From Agmasoma carcini (nom. nud.) (taxonomy: Eukaryota; Microsporidia; Thelohaniidae), in assembly GCA_029232285.1 (NCBI GenBank), contig JAOXFI010000011.1:1-64000 (forward strand): a stretch of DNA of 64,000 nt. The letters run 5' to 3'. Below the pieces are notes generated by a model. The model was not told the DNA's origin, ran no database searches, and worked only from the letters and a program-made list of their open reading frames with translations. The translations under genes and the position numbers were made by a program. Below, one piece after another: positions 20,454-31,301 of the stretch (positions within the stretch are counted from its first letter, which is position 1; every line of letters begins with the position of its first letter).

Positions 20454-22359
20454 AAATTTTATTTAAAATTTGTATATTTATCAGTCAATTTAAAATGATG
20501 ATAAAAAGCTAATACCATTGTTAAGAATATATACTTTGGTAAAAATAATATAAATTATAATATTTATTATTTTACTAAATACACTGGGGAAGAATTGAAG
20601 ACTCATAAAATGATTAGTTTTTGATGACCGAAATAAATTTAACAAAAAAAGTATAATTCTGTTATATCGTATTTCTATAATGTATATTTTTATTGCCGTT
20701 ATCAATTTTGATATCAATCTCTCTTTTTGAGGTTATAATACACAAAGAAGAAGGGAGGTCTGCAGATAAATAAACGAATTAATAAAAATGTTTACTTAAA
20801 AGATGGTAGATCTCCTACGGACCCTAGCAGTTATATATATTTAAATAATTTTGTAAAATTGCTGGTATAAACCTTGATAACTACAAAGATATTTTAATTA
20901 TGGGGTTTTATTTTTAATTTTAAAAACCGTTTTTTAACATTGTTATCTTGTATATTAAGATATAATCTCAATATTTTATTATTAGATGATGGCGTATTTA
21001 AATCAGTCAAATGAGCTGGTCTAATTATGGATTTAACATCATTTTACTAAAATATTACCTTTAAACCTGGAGCGTTGTCTTGTTAAAAGGTAAATTGGTC
21101 TAAAGATATCTTTATGAGGGTTGTATGTTGTGTTTTAAAGTTTTATAAAACTAACTTTTTCATTTATCAAATTTTTGTAGTTTTATTGATAAACTCTTAT
21201 TTAAGCCTATCACCCATATTCAACTTAAATCAACACTCATCGTCATATATTACAGTATACGATCGTATTTTGTATTCAAATGTTTTTAATGCTGGCTTAA
21301 ATTAGCTGATTTTGTGGCACAGTCAAAAATGTTTATTATCGTTGGCTTTTACATAAATATTTATATTATTAAGTGTACCTCTTATGATCTTGAAGTTACA
21401 TCAAGTATCATTTTTGCTAATTCCATTGAAAATTGAGTTTAATAATGTTTTAAATTAATCAAATCACGCATCTTTATAACCCGGTTTCAACCATATACAT
21501 CTTATCTTTTAATATTATTCTATTACGGCCGTTCTTAACTCATCTTTGCGTTTTGAAGAACATATAAATGTTCACTGTAAATATAATATACATTATTCTA
21601 CAAATTGTGACACTCTTAAACTTTACACAATTTTTATTATAAATTTTAATTTAACAACACACCATGACAAAACAGCCATAAGAAGAGCATAAACAGATGC
21701 AAATGTGATTCAAAAATAGTCTTGCCCAAATTTTTATTTTTCAACAAAAAAGACACTGTAACGGGTTAATCACACGCAGAATAGTATCTAAAACACCAAG
21801 AAACGAGATCCCACATAAATAATTCTAAAAGAAAACTAATCGATAAAAATTTGTTTATCATCATATCAAAAACCAGATTTTACCTTAAAACAACACTATA
21901 TTCACCATAAATTTTAATAATATTAAAAGGGTTTTAAGGTTGACTGATTTTCTTATAAGTGTATTATTATTCAGTTCGATGATATTGATCTTAGTGACGA
22001 AGAATGGTGTAAATATTAAATCTGAATTATTAAGATCAAGTATTAGAGAGATCAGTATGCAGAAAGTATCAAGATAAAGACAAGTAAACAAAAATAAGGG
22101 GTTTGTCGTTCTCAGGTTGCAACTATTTCTGAAAATACACTTTTTAATTAAGAAAAATTAAATTTAAATGTAACTTCAATATAATTTGCAATATAGAAAG
22201 GTTTAAAAGTATGTTACTGCTTATAAACTATCAATTTCTATGAAAAATATTTAAACAAATTAAGATTTACAAAAAGGTGGATATATTATAATAACAAAAC
22301 AAGGAATATGTTTTAATCAGATGAATCATTGCAGTAAACGACAATTCTACGGCGAATAG
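20454..22359. other. Transposon graveyard, mostly unassigned
   Basis: About 1.9 kb without a supported gene. Small frames at 20490-20717 and 21114-21305 lack any family feature. A stretch near 21930-22110 may be the middle of the Tc1/mariner copy that follows, but I cannot show it. Confidence 0.4.
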
Positions 22360-22916
22360 CATCTATATCAATAATTCATAACCATCTTGTACCTACAGTT
22401 AAGAACGGTTGTGGTAAAATTATGGGTTGGGTTGTTTTAGCTTAAATGGTGTTGGTTCTAGTAAAAGGTTAAATATCAATATGTTGATATATTGGTTGAA
22501 AATATTGATATTTCTGTGAAAAATTAAAAAAATGTATGAATTTAATTTTCAACAAGACAACGATCCTAAGTTACACTTCTAATAATGTAATAGCATTTTA
22601 AAACCAATTGGACATATTGAGGTCAAAAATCACAAGGTTTTAAAGGTAAAAATCTTGATAAGTTATTTAAGAATTTGGAGTGAAATACCTCAAAGTTATT
22701 GTCAAAAACTGGTAAGAAACATTAAATCAAGGTGTATTGATTATATCGAGGCAAAGGTGGACATATTTAATATTGAATTCTTTTCCATACAATATTTTTA
22801 TATCATTAAATTTCAAATACAATTGTATTAATCAAATCATTATAAAAAGAATTTTATAATTATTTATACATTTATAAGCATATTTTTGTCATTTATTTTT
22901 TCCCAACACTGTATAC
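22360..22916 (+). pseudogene. Decayed Tc1/mariner transposase and possible right terminus
   Basis: Plus-strand pieces in order: GCGKIMGWVVLA near 22407-22442 (family form GxVMVWGxxS), FNFQQDNDPKLHF near 22540-22580 (FQQDNxPxH, the second Asp block of the DD34E core), and LRIWSEIPQSYCQKLV followed by SRCIDYIEAK near 22660-22755 (family end WxxIPxxYxxxLxxSMxxRxxxVIxAKG). Stops and shifts lie between them. The sequence ttcccaacactgtata near 22902-22917 looks like a mariner-type terminal repeat running into a TA site. Confidence 0.75.
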
Positions 22917-24285
22917 AAGGCTACACTATTCGTTCAATTATAATAAAAATAGGCAAAGTGAAGCCTAAGATAGATAATATTATTAAAAATAAAATTAACA
23001 CAAGAAACAAGGCACCGGAACATCATCAAAGTTTACCGATGCAGAATATGTCATAAATAACATATATCAAAATATAAAATATTTGCTTCTGTGGTATTAA
23101 AAAGAAATATCAAAAACTACAACATTAAATCTTCGACATGAATTTGGCCTTTTTCCTTTTCTTCATATAAAACCACGCATTTTAGATAAAGACAATAAAA
23201 TGTTTATGATATCAGAACGATGGTTGTATTACAAGAAAAAAGATACCGAAAAATTTGATACTTTATAATGAGTCTCCGTTTTGTTAAGTTAATGAACAAT
23301 ATTTCAGGTGTAAGTTAGGAGAAACAAACAAATTACAAAATTTTAATTTAACAGTTAAATTTTTGTTTAGGGGCTTTTTAGTTAGAGAAAGGTCAAAAAA
23401 CCAGACTTAATAACTAATAAAATTTATTTGGGGTTTTTACAGAACATTTTGTTGAATCTATAAAAAAACAATTTTTCAGCATTACAATGATCCAAAGCGT
23501 AATTAAAAGTTAGTGACTTCTTACCTTACCTCATAAACATTTGAAACACTCTCATAACTCACTTTATAAATACAGTTGAAACACTAGGGTGATAATCAAG
23601 CAAATATCAGTTGGTTTTAGGGTAAGAAATGATCAAAAATTTTGGTTAAAATCAGTGTTAAAATTTGTCAAAAACTAAATTTAAGAATGAAATAATTGAT
23701 TGTGATAAAGCAAAAGGTGGTCATATAAACTATTAAATGTTCTTTATTGTATTTTTGTGTACATATATACAACAATTCATAATATTTATTAAACTTAGAC
23801 AATGCAACACATACTGTTTTAAGTTTAAACTTTTCCCATTTTTTGTTGACACCCCCTGTATAAAACAATATGGAATAAAAATGTAAGTATCGTTTTATAT
23901 TAAACATTAAAAATACTATTGGTCATTTAAAGAGCTCTGTATAGACATATTAAATATTTGGTTTTTTTTTCAAATATGATCACCTTAAATATAATTGAAT
24001 TGTATTATTTATAAAACGGTGTATATAGCACAAATACAAATATAAGACACATAATATCAATAGTTAAATAATGTAAAACTGTTCAATAGTGAAATACAAA
24101 TTTTTCAACACCTTTATAGAAAAAAATAGGAGGATGATGTAGGCTTAGCTTTTACACTGAGAAATGATATCAATATTTTAATAAAAATTATTTATATAAG
24201 TAACAATTACATATTTTTAACTTAAATAAAACCCACCCCTTATTAATTTCGTTCTCCTTATAAAAATATATTTTCTTAAGGGGGT
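22917..24285. other. Graveyard upstream of calcineurin B
   Basis: About 1.4 kb with no supported gene. A frame near 23140-23270 (FGLFPFLHIKPRILDK, then RWLYYKKKDTEKF) resembles the region before the first Asp of a Tc1/mariner transposase. The sequence gacaccccctgtata near 23855 resembles another terminal repeat ending in TA. Both calls are weak. Confidence 0.35.
24280..24284 (+). promoter_or_regulatory. G-run directly before the calcineurin B start
   Basis: GGGGG one base before the ATG at 24286. This is the GGG-like version of the microsporidian start-proximal motif. Confidence 0.5.
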
Positions 24286-24705
24286 ATGTCTAAGTTTCAC
24301 AGCAAAAATGGAAGAGTAACTAAAAATGACATTCTTAACATAGGAGATTTAAAGAATAACATATTAAGCACTCGTCTGATTAATATGTACATTCCAGACA
24401 ATGTTGATCAGCTTATTCTTGATCTTAATATATTTTTAAATAGTAATAAGTTAGATGATAAACTTTATATTCTATTTAAGCTTTATGATTATGATATGGA
24501 TGGAGAAATATCAGGATTAGAACTTTTTGATCTTTTAAAATATTTAAACAATGGAGCTCTTGATGATGTAAAGATTCAAAATATTGTTGATAAAACATTT
24601 GCTGAGATTGGAGAATATAAAACTAAAATGAACTTTGAAGAGTTTAAAGCTTTGCTATATAAAAACAACAAAAATCTATCAGAAGTTTTTGAATGTTTTA
24701 AATAA
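24286..24705 (+). CDS. CNB1: Calcineurin regulatory subunit B, EF-hand protein
   Basis: The regulatory subunit of the calcium-activated phosphatase calcineurin. The strongest match is the third EF hand and its following helix: loop D68-Y-D70-M-D72-G-E74-I-S-G-L-E79 with all ligand positions kept, then LFDLLKYLNNGALDDVKIQNIVDKTF, which follows calcineurin B better than calmodulin. The fourth hand (IGEYKTKMNFEEF) has lost its acidic ligands, and the first two hands (about 10-50) are shrunken and without canonical loops. The length of 139 aa compares with about 170. It probably binds a single calcium with good affinity, or acts mainly as a structural clamp. The catalytic subunit is not in the window. 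Confidence 0.8.
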   Translation: MSKFHSKNGRVTKNDILNIGDLKNNILSTRLINMYIPDNVDQLILDLNIFLNSNKLDDKLYILFKLYDYDMDGEISGLELFDLLKYLNNGALDDVKIQNIVDKTFAEIGEYKTKMNFEEFKALLYKNNKNLSEVFECFK

Positions 24706-25459
24706 AATATTTTCAAATTTTTCATGTTATAAATAATATTATTGTATTTGTTTTGATTAACTATTAATATATCATTTTTATGGTCAAATCATCAATAGAT
24801 GACATAATGTTATCAATTAATTGAATAATATTCTTTTATATATGAATAAATAATACTTATAATGCTTTTCTGTATTTAATTCAAACCTTAACATTTTGAT
24901 TAAAATTAAAACATAAATTTGTAAAATTTTACCAGCCCTGGTTTCATTTTTATTATTGAAGAAAAGAGGGCTGTCTTAAATATTATAAGATTATTAAGAC
25001 TAATCAATTATGTCAAATTTGCTTAAGAGTTGTTTAAGTATATAATGATTAATATATTATATACTTTGTTTGCTTATGTATTAAAATGTCTAAAACCGTT
25101 AAAATTTCTCAATATATTACGCTACAACAAGCTTATATTGTCATATATTCAATTATTTGTTTGTTTATCATTTGATAAACAAATTTTATTAAAATATTTG
25201 CAAACAAAGCGAATTTTTTTGTTTATATTCTGAAAATTGATCAAAAATTTATGAACTAAAATATTTGCTGATTTTTAATTTATAAATCATTTTAACCACA
25301 ACAATATAATAATTTAATATTAGTTAAATATAAATATCATTTTTAATCATATAATTTTTTTTAAAAAAGAAACAAAATATAAATTGACATATATTGACAG
25401 CTCTAACAATATAATAAAGTTTTTATTTTAGTAAAATATATTTTATTTACTTATTTTTA
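24706..25459. other. Intergenic region before MAF1
   Basis: About 750 bp, AT-rich. A 67-codon plus-strand frame at 25030-25233 shows only hydrophobic low complexity. Nothing else seen. Confidence 0.5.
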
Positions 25460-25462
25460 CCC
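25460..25462 (+). promoter_or_regulatory. CCC touching the MAF1 start codon
   Basis: TTTTTACCC runs directly into the ATG at 25463, a textbook CCC-like start-proximal motif. Confidence 0.5.
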
Positions 25463-25927
25463 ATGAAACTTTTAGAGCTTCCATCTATCATCAAAACTAA
25501 CGTTTTACTATCACAAGTAAACAATTATAACTTAGAATTTGAAGCATACTCATGTAAGTTTACAAGAGGCCAGAAGAAATACAAAAACCTTAAAAAACCT
25601 TTCAAATTTTACTTAAGTGCCCTATCTGAAGCATTTCCAGACTATGTATTTGACGAAAAATGTCTTAAAGAGTTTCAAAATTTGGATTTTAAATCATTCA
25701 CCAATGAAATACTAAATCTGATGCTAATGATCAATCCAAACACTAATAAAGCACACGAAGCAAAGGAATTCACTGCAAATCTACTATATAACGTCATTGG
25801 CTTTGATAATACTGTGATGTTGCATCATCCTGCGTTCTTATCAGCTTCTGAATCACATATTGGTGTATTCCTACTTTATAATAGTAAAAGGAAGCGAATA
25901 ATTGTAATAAAAGTGTATCATAAGTAA
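25463..25927 (+). CDS. MAF1: Maf1, repressor of RNA polymerase III
   Basis: Maf1 binds Pol III and shuts down tRNA and 5S synthesis under stress. The family signatures are present in order: FEAYSCKFTRGQKK (about 26-39; family form IEAYSCKxxxxDK), LSALSEAFPDYVFDEKCLKEF (about 51-71; usual form LNxxFPDYDFS), and at the C terminus VFLLYNSKRKRIIVIKVY (about 136-153; usual form YFFYNKKLKRIV). Only 154 aa, so the variable acidic linker and the nuclear signals of larger Maf1 proteins are gone. It ends 2 bp from the stop codon of the convergent small gene at 25930-26133. Confidence 0.9.
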   Translation: MKLLELPSIIKTNVLLSQVNNYNLEFEAYSCKFTRGQKKYKNLKKPFKFYLSALSEAFPDYVFDEKCLKEFQNLDFKSFTNEILNLMLMINPNTNKAHEAKEFTANLLYNVIGFDNTVMLHHPAFLSASESHIGVFLLYNSKRKRIIVIKVYHK

Positions 25928-25929
25928 AT

Positions 25930-26133
25930 TTATTGTAAAGAAAAATATTTTTTTCTTATTTCTTCAAATTCTCTTCTAAGTTTTCTTGTTTCATCCTGAT
26001 TTGATGCTTCAAATAGTTTTTCACTCTTGAACATGACTCTATCAACTGATTCTTGTATTTGTTTCCTTAAATAACTGCTTTTCATAGTCTTAGAGAGGAT
26101 TTTGGTTAATTCACTGTCTTTTTCTTCTCCCAT
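25930..26133 (-). CDS. Small charged helical protein, 67 aa, unknown
   Basis: Not recognised. The whole chain looks helical and highly charged, with a heptad-like second half (ESVDRVMFKSEKLF, then TRKLRREFEEIRKKYFSLQ), so a coiled-coil subunit of a complex is plausible. The ATG at 26131-26133 follows AAATTCCA on the coding strand. Its stop lies 2 bp from the MAF1 stop in a tail-to-tail arrangement; such tight packing is normal for real genes here. Codon composition looks coding. Confidence 0.65.
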   Translation of the reverse strand: MGEEKDSELTKILSKTMKSSYLRKQIQESVDRVMFKSEKLFEASNQDETRKLRREFEEIRKKYFSLQ

Positions 26134-26419
26134 TGGAATTTAGTTTATAAAAATATTTTTTATAAAATATTAAAAATAAAAGAAATAAATTCTAACTAAG
26201 GAACAACGATTGAGTTCTATGTTTATATATTTGTCTAATAGACATCAATCAGGTAAACAAATACGATTTTATTTAATAAATAACAAGCTTCATTTTTCTT
26301 GTATTCGAAGCATGGCATCAAGCTTTATCTAAAATAGGTTTAAGTATTTTATTTGTTGTATTAATTATAAGATATTTTATGATTAAACATTTTTAGATAA
26401 CCCGAATTTACGTAGTGGG

Positions 26420-26960
26420 ATCATAAGATGAAAAAAACAATGATCTATTAATTCTACTTGAAATCAGAGGGTTGAAAAGAGCACGTGTGTACAAACCGAC
26501 AATATAGAGGTAATAGATCTTGGTGCCTCACATCAACCATACGCTCACCGCTCTTTGGTTACTAGAGAAGATCTAAGATCGAAGCTTCGAAGTAGAAATT
26601 GCTCGCTTCTTGAGGATTTGAGAGATTAAATAGCATAACTCATTAAATCTCTCAGGATGCTTCCATTCGAAAGCTGGTCACTCCCACTAAGAAGTTTATT
26701 AAAACTGGCTAGGTCATCAACCCTAACCAGTTCTTCTGGGTTGATAAGGTGTATATTAATAATACCCTTATACTTTTTACATGCGAAGATGTGTTGGATA
26801 TCCTACCTGTATTGTTTACAGCTTGGACAAATGTTATTGATGATATTGGAATTAAAATCTAACCTTTTAGTTCATCCATTTATCTTTTTGTTGCGGTTAG
26901 GTGTCTTAATATATTGTCTATTCTATATGATAGAGATGGTTCAATAAGACTTATATAAGC
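26420..26960 (-). pseudogene. Possible LINE-like retrotransposon C-terminal remnant
   Basis: On the minus strand, frames read YRIDNILRHLTATKR, then CPSCKQYR, stop, DIQHIFACKKYKG, then a stretch containing NPEELVRVDDL and FNKLLSGSDQL. The CxxC...HxxxxC spacing resembles the zinc knuckle after the reverse transcriptase of non-LTR elements. One frameshift and several stops are present and no RT core was found nearby. A 96-codon plus-strand frame over the same bases is a shadow. Confidence 0.35.
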
Positions 26961-27394
26961 AGTCTTTTTGTAAATTCTGGGTTGCAATCCTGATCATAAA
27001 ATGAAATAAATGTATTATTTGATTTTTGCCTTCATCTGATCTTGATTTATTATGACTAAGTTTTTCGATTTTATTATGAAAGTTGATTATTATTAAAAGA
27101 CCAAGCTACCTTAAACATCAATTCTTTTAATTTCGTTATATTATTAATAACAACTTATATATCTGATATTGTAATATAATATTATACATGAATAATATAC
27201 TGTATTTAAAAATAATAATAATAGGTTTATTTATACAATATGCCTGCTCAGTAAAAAAGGATACAAAGTAATATCAATTGCAAGCCTCAAAATCATTTCA
27301 CTTTTCTATAAAGAATATTAATCTATCAGTAAACTTAGAAAAGCCAAACCAGTAAGTAAAAAACCCTAAAATCAAACAACAATAATCAAAATGG
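26961..27394. other. Intergenic stretch, nothing recognised
   Basis: AT-rich with short ataata runs near 27210. No gene seen. Confidence 0.5.
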
Positions 27395-27690
27395 AATTTA
27401 GAAGCGAAGACAGCGAGGGGATAAAGATCATACATCTATCGTGCTTTGGTAAAATCTAATATAAAAACTTGATTATAATGCCTTCATAGATGTTGACATT
27501 AAGACACTATATTATAGAATGCGGTTGTAGCCGGGCTTAGTGCTATTACGCACACAAACCAGCTATTATCTTCGAGATATTGAAGTGACCCTTCCCTGCC
27601 AATAAAAGAAGTGTCTGTCCATCAATCACAAACTAGTTTCCCAGAGTGAACAAGGTTATCTGTATTTTTACAGCCTTGCTTTAGCATAAT
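27395..27690 (-). repeat. Dispersed unknown repeat family, copy 3
   Basis: Read on the minus strand, it carries ataaccttgttca, a block beginning gtttgtgattgatggacaga, and ttataatcaagtttttata in the same order as the copies near 520, 12610 and 39985. Frames give VIDGQTLLLLA and NQVFIL, but they are broken. Confidence 0.45.
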
Positions 27691-27943
27691 TAGTCGTTGT
27701 TTACAATGTTACTACTCTGCACCACGTAGTGATCTAGATTTATCGCAGAGACTATCCAAAATTGTTATTATCCCTTTTTTTATACAGTTCGTTCAATGAT
27801 CATTCTTATTATTGTTATTAATACTTTTATACATATACTATTCGTGCAATAGTCATTGCTATAACCTTTCATCCTCAGTTTAACTAACTTTTATCAATTC
27901 CCATTTCAAAATAAAAATTTTGTACGTAAAATTTTATCCTAAA

Positions 27944-29383
27944 ATGTTTGATATGCAAAAATATATTTTAGATAATTTAAAAGACAAAGATTCACTTTCT
28001 TCTGATGATTTAAATTTACCTGCCAAAGCTTTACATGGCGTTTTACTCAGTCTACAAAGCAAAGAACAAATAGACTTCAAAATCCAATCTAAAACCACTT
28101 TAGAATTAACTGATTTGGGCAAACAAACCTTAGAAACGAACAGTGATGAATTTTTACTATACAAAAAGGCAGGAATTGATGGTATTCCTATTAAAAATAT
28201 ACAAAATCATAACGTTTTGGGTTATGCCTTTAAATATGGATGGCTAAAGAAAGAGGGTGATATGATCTGTAAGAAAACAGAAACTGCTAATGATACAACA
28301 AAAGAAATCTTAGACTCAGTTTTTTCATCAAACATTGAAGACAAAATCGCCAATCTTGGCTTAAAGGATAATATTACTCTCCTCAAAAAGAGAAAGTTAA
28401 TTGTAGAAAACAAAAGAAATATTTACATTATAATCAAAGGATTAAGGTATGGTGAATCTGAGGATTCAATCTGTGAACTTACAAGCGATTTAGTTGCCAA
28501 TTTCTCCAATCAAAAGTTTAAGCAGTACAATTTTAAATCATTAGGCAATCTACCCTTATGTGGTTCTCTTCATCCCTTGACTAAAATGCAATCTGAAATT
28601 AAAACTGCTTTTATAGAACTTGGTTTTAGTGAAATGTCCACAAATCAATATATCGAATCTTCTTTTTACAACTTTGATTGTACTTTCCAACCCCAAAACC
28701 ATCCTTCTAGGGATGCTCAAGACACCTTCTTCTTAAAAAACCCAGCTATCACTAAAAACTTTGATCAGGAATTGTTTGAAGCAGTTAAAAAAATGCACTC
28801 TGAAGGAGGTCATGGTTGTTTAGGGTATCAATCCGAGTGGAAGGAAGAAGAAGCACGTAAAAACGTACTTAGAACACATACAACAGCTGTTACTGCTAGA
28901 CATCTGAGACTGTTAGGTAAGAATTTTAAACCTTTAAAGATGTTTAGTATAGACAAAGTTTTTAGGAATGAAGCTGTTGATAAGACACACTTGGCAGAAT
29001 TTCATCAAGTTGAAGGATTGGTTGCTGGATATAATCTTGGTCTATCAGAGTTGATGGGTATAATTTCAAGCTTCTTTGAAAAGCTAGGTATCACTGATTT
29101 AAGGTATAAACCAGCATACAATCCATACACTGAACCATCCATGGAAGTTTTTGGATATCATAAAGGATTAGGTAAATGGATGGAGATTGGTAATTCTGGT
29201 GTTTTCAGACCTGAAATGCTTATACCTCTTGGTCTTCCCAAGGATGCAACTGTTTTAGGATTTGGTTTGTCTGTGGAGCGACCTGCTATGATAAAATATG
29301 CTAAATCTAACATAAGAGAACTTGTTGGTCATAAAGTTGATGTTGACTTCATAAGAAACGCACCTTTTGTTTTCTTTAAATAA
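27944..29383 (+). CDS. FRS2: Phenylalanine-tRNA ligase alpha subunit, cytosolic
   Basis: The catalytic subunit of the alpha2-beta2 enzyme that charges tRNA-Phe. The N-terminal winged-helix DNA/tRNA-binding modules cover about 1-190. The class II core follows: LHPLTKMQSEIKTAFIELGF, the motif with NHPSRDAQDTFFL (about 240-252), RTHTTAVTARHL (motif 2 approach), FSIDKVFRNEAVDKTHLAEF, and motif 3 GFGLSVERPAMIKY near the end. The ATG at 27944 gives 479 aa, close to the usual 500. An in-frame TTG 24 bp upstream would add 8 residues but has no upstream signal. The upstream 1.8 kb is repeat debris. PGI follows in the same direction after about 340 bp. Confidence 0.95.
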   Translation: MFDMQKYILDNLKDKDSLSSDDLNLPAKALHGVLLSLQSKEQIDFKIQSKTTLELTDLGKQTLETNSDEFLLYKKAGIDGIPIKNIQNHNVLGYAFKYGWLKKEGDMICKKTETANDTTKEILDSVFSSNIEDKIANLGLKDNITLLKKRKLIVENKRNIYIIIKGLRYGESEDSICELTSDLVANFSNQKFKQYNFKSLGNLPLCGSLHPLTKMQSEIKTAFIELGFSEMSTNQYIESSFYNFDCTFQPQNHPSRDAQDTFFLKNPAITKNFDQELFEAVKKMHSEGGHGCLGYQSEWKEEEARKNVLRTHTTAVTARHLRLLGKNFKPLKMFSIDKVFRNEAVDKTHLAEFHQVEGLVAGYNLGLSELMGIISSFFEKLGITDLRYKPAYNPYTEPSMEVFGYHKGLGKWMEIGNSGVFRPEMLIPLGLPKDATVLGFGLSVERPAMIKYAKSNIRELVGHKVDVDFIRNAPFVFFK

Positions 29384-29726
29384 AAAATTAAATATCAAGT
29401 TTGTTGATTTGTTAGCAAGTCAATCATGTTAATTTGACTGCAAAAGAGATTGTTTCCCTTTTAGTTCGTATGCAGAATGATGTATCATTGATTATATTAT
29501 TTTGATTGGATGTATATATGTTTATCATTGAATTATTAAAAAAAAAAGTATTCCAAGATTTTTATAAAATTTATTAATTTTTATTAAAAGTCAAAACAAA
29601 CTTATTATAAATATTAAAAAATAAACATGACACACTTTACATGTTTTAAGTGGTCACCTAATTAATTTAATTGGTTTTAAACAACTCCTTTCATAATATA
29701 AATATTTTTTTACCCATATTAAAAAC
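29384..29726. other. Intergenic region between FRS2 and PGI
   Basis: About 340 bp. The stop codon of FRS2 lies in AAATAAAAAAT, a candidate polyadenylation context. A TTTTTTACCC motif at about 29708-29716 lies 11 nt before the PGI start. Confidence 0.5.
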
Positions 29727-31289
29727 ATGCCAAAAAGAATTATCGAACTTTTTGAAGATGAAAATAGGATGAAAGATTTGACCTCAACGCTTGATCTAGA
29801 GGATGGAAACAGTATATACTTTGATTTTTCTAAAACACATGTCACTAAGACCGATCTTACAACTGAAAGAAACCAATTTCAAATGTGTGGAGTCTTACAA
29901 AAGGTAGATGATATGAGAAAGGGTGAACGAGTGAACTATACTGAAAATAGAAAGGTATTACATTATCTTCTAAGAGATAGGTCCATCATTGATAAGGCTT
30001 TTCAAAGGGGTAAGTCATGCTGTGATATCAATCATAAAAGCATGGGTGATTCTGGTCCGGATAAAAATAGCTGTAATCTTGACTTTGAGTATAAATTTAA
30101 AGACACACCTAACACCAAGGAAGAGGCCTTTGAAATATATGAGGAGTTGAAGAAAATGATAGAATTTGAAAGGTCGATCAAAATAGGATCAAATGATGAT
30201 AAAATAGACACAATAGTGAATATAGGAATAGGAGGCAGTCATTTAGGACCACAAATGGTTACTGAGACACTCTTTGATTTTAAAAAACCAGATATGAAGA
30301 TAGAATTCATTTCTAACGTTGACAGAACACCAATTGATGATTTATTTAAAAAAATTGTACCAAAGAAGACGCTTTTTATTGTTGTAAGCAAAAGCTTTAC
30401 AACACAAGAAACAATGACAAACTATCAATTAGTTTTGCAAAAACTTAGAGAAATTTCTTTAAAGAATGAAGATGACCTCATAGAAAAGCATTTTGTAGCT
30501 GTTACAGCCAATGAGGATGAAGCTAGGAAATGTGGCTTTGTTAAGATTTTTAAGATGTGGGATTTTGTTGGAGGAAGGTATAGTTTATGGTCAGCAGCTG
30601 GTCTTTCTATTTTATTATATTTGGGATCAGAGAATTTTTACGATCTATTAAGAGGTGCTAGTATAGCTGATAGGGATTTCTTTATCAAGAGGGGTGACTC
30701 AATATCAGTCAAGATGGCTATGGTTGAGCTATATTATATTGCGATGACCTACAACAATAAATGTATTGTATCGTACAAAAGTAGGATGGAGAGGTTCTAT
30801 AAATATTTACAGCAAGCTGAAATGGAGTCAAATGGTAAAAATTTAAGTAGACAGATGATCATATGGGGTGGTGTTGGTACTGATGTACAACATTCCTTCT
30901 TTCAGCAGTTACATCAAGGTGAGCATCACGTGTATGTTGAATTTTTGGTTGAACTTATTGAAAAAAGTTTATTGTCAAATTGTTTGGCTCAAAGTAGAGC
31001 TTTGATGATAGGAAGGGACTCGGAAGATATAAATTATCTTTTTCCTGGAGATAGACCTTCATCAACTATTGCGTTTACTAAACTTACACCTGCAACACTT
31101 GGAGCTTTGATTGCGATATATGAGCATAAGATATTTGCTGTTGGGAGTTATACGAAGATAAATTCGTTTGATCAGTTTGGAGTTCAACTTGGTAAAGAAG
31201 TTTCAAAAGAAATTCTTGAAAAGATTGAAAAAGGAGAGGGTAGTTTTGATCCGTCGACTGAAAAGATTATTGAACTTTTTAAAAAATAA
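29727..31289 (+). CDS. PGI1: Glucose-6-phosphate isomerase
   Basis: Interconverts glucose-6-phosphate and fructose-6-phosphate in cytosolic glycolysis. The sugar-isomerase fold is complete: NIGIGGSHLGPQMVTETL (about 167-184), SKSFTTQETMTN (about 221-232), the first signature WDFVGGRYSLWSAAG (about 277-291), QQLHQGEHHVYVEF (about 397-410), and the second signature with FDQFGVQLGKEV (about 483-494). The length of 520 aa is slightly under the 550 usual in eukaryotes; an N-terminal extension is trimmed. The start ATG follows TACCCATATTAAAAAC. Its 3' end is 12 bp from the 3' end of convergent eL31, so the two transcripts very probably overlap. Confidence 0.96.
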   Translation: MPKRIIELFEDENRMKDLTSTLDLEDGNSIYFDFSKTHVTKTDLTTERNQFQMCGVLQKVDDMRKGERVNYTENRKVLHYLLRDRSIIDKAFQRGKSCCDINHKSMGDSGPDKNSCNLDFEYKFKDTPNTKEEAFEIYEELKKMIEFERSIKIGSNDDKIDTIVNIGIGGSHLGPQMVTETLFDFKKPDMKIEFISNVDRTPIDDLFKKIVPKKTLFIVVSKSFTTQETMTNYQLVLQKLREISLKNEDDLIEKHFVAVTANEDEARKCGFVKIFKMWDFVGGRYSLWSAAGLSILLYLGSENFYDLLRGASIADRDFFIKRGDSISVKMAMVELYYIAMTYNNKCIVSYKSRMERFYKYLQQAEMESNGKNLSRQMIIWGGVGTDVQHSFFQQLHQGEHHVYVEFLVELIEKSLLSNCLAQSRALMIGRDSEDINYLFPGDRPSSTIAFTKLTPATLGALIAIYEHKIFAVGSYTKINSFDQFGVQLGKEVSKEILEKIEKGEGSFDPSTEKIIELFKK

Positions 31290-31301
31290 AATATTAAAGG
31301 T

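Noticed and set aside
25030..25233. 67-codon plus-strand frame upstream of MAF1
   Set aside because: Low-complexity hydrophobic sequence with no start signal, typical of AT-rich chance.
26657..26947. 96-codon plus-strand hydrophobic frame
   Set aside because: The minus strand reads better (CxxC...HxxxxC remnant); the plus frame is rich in Leu and Ser, with no start signal.
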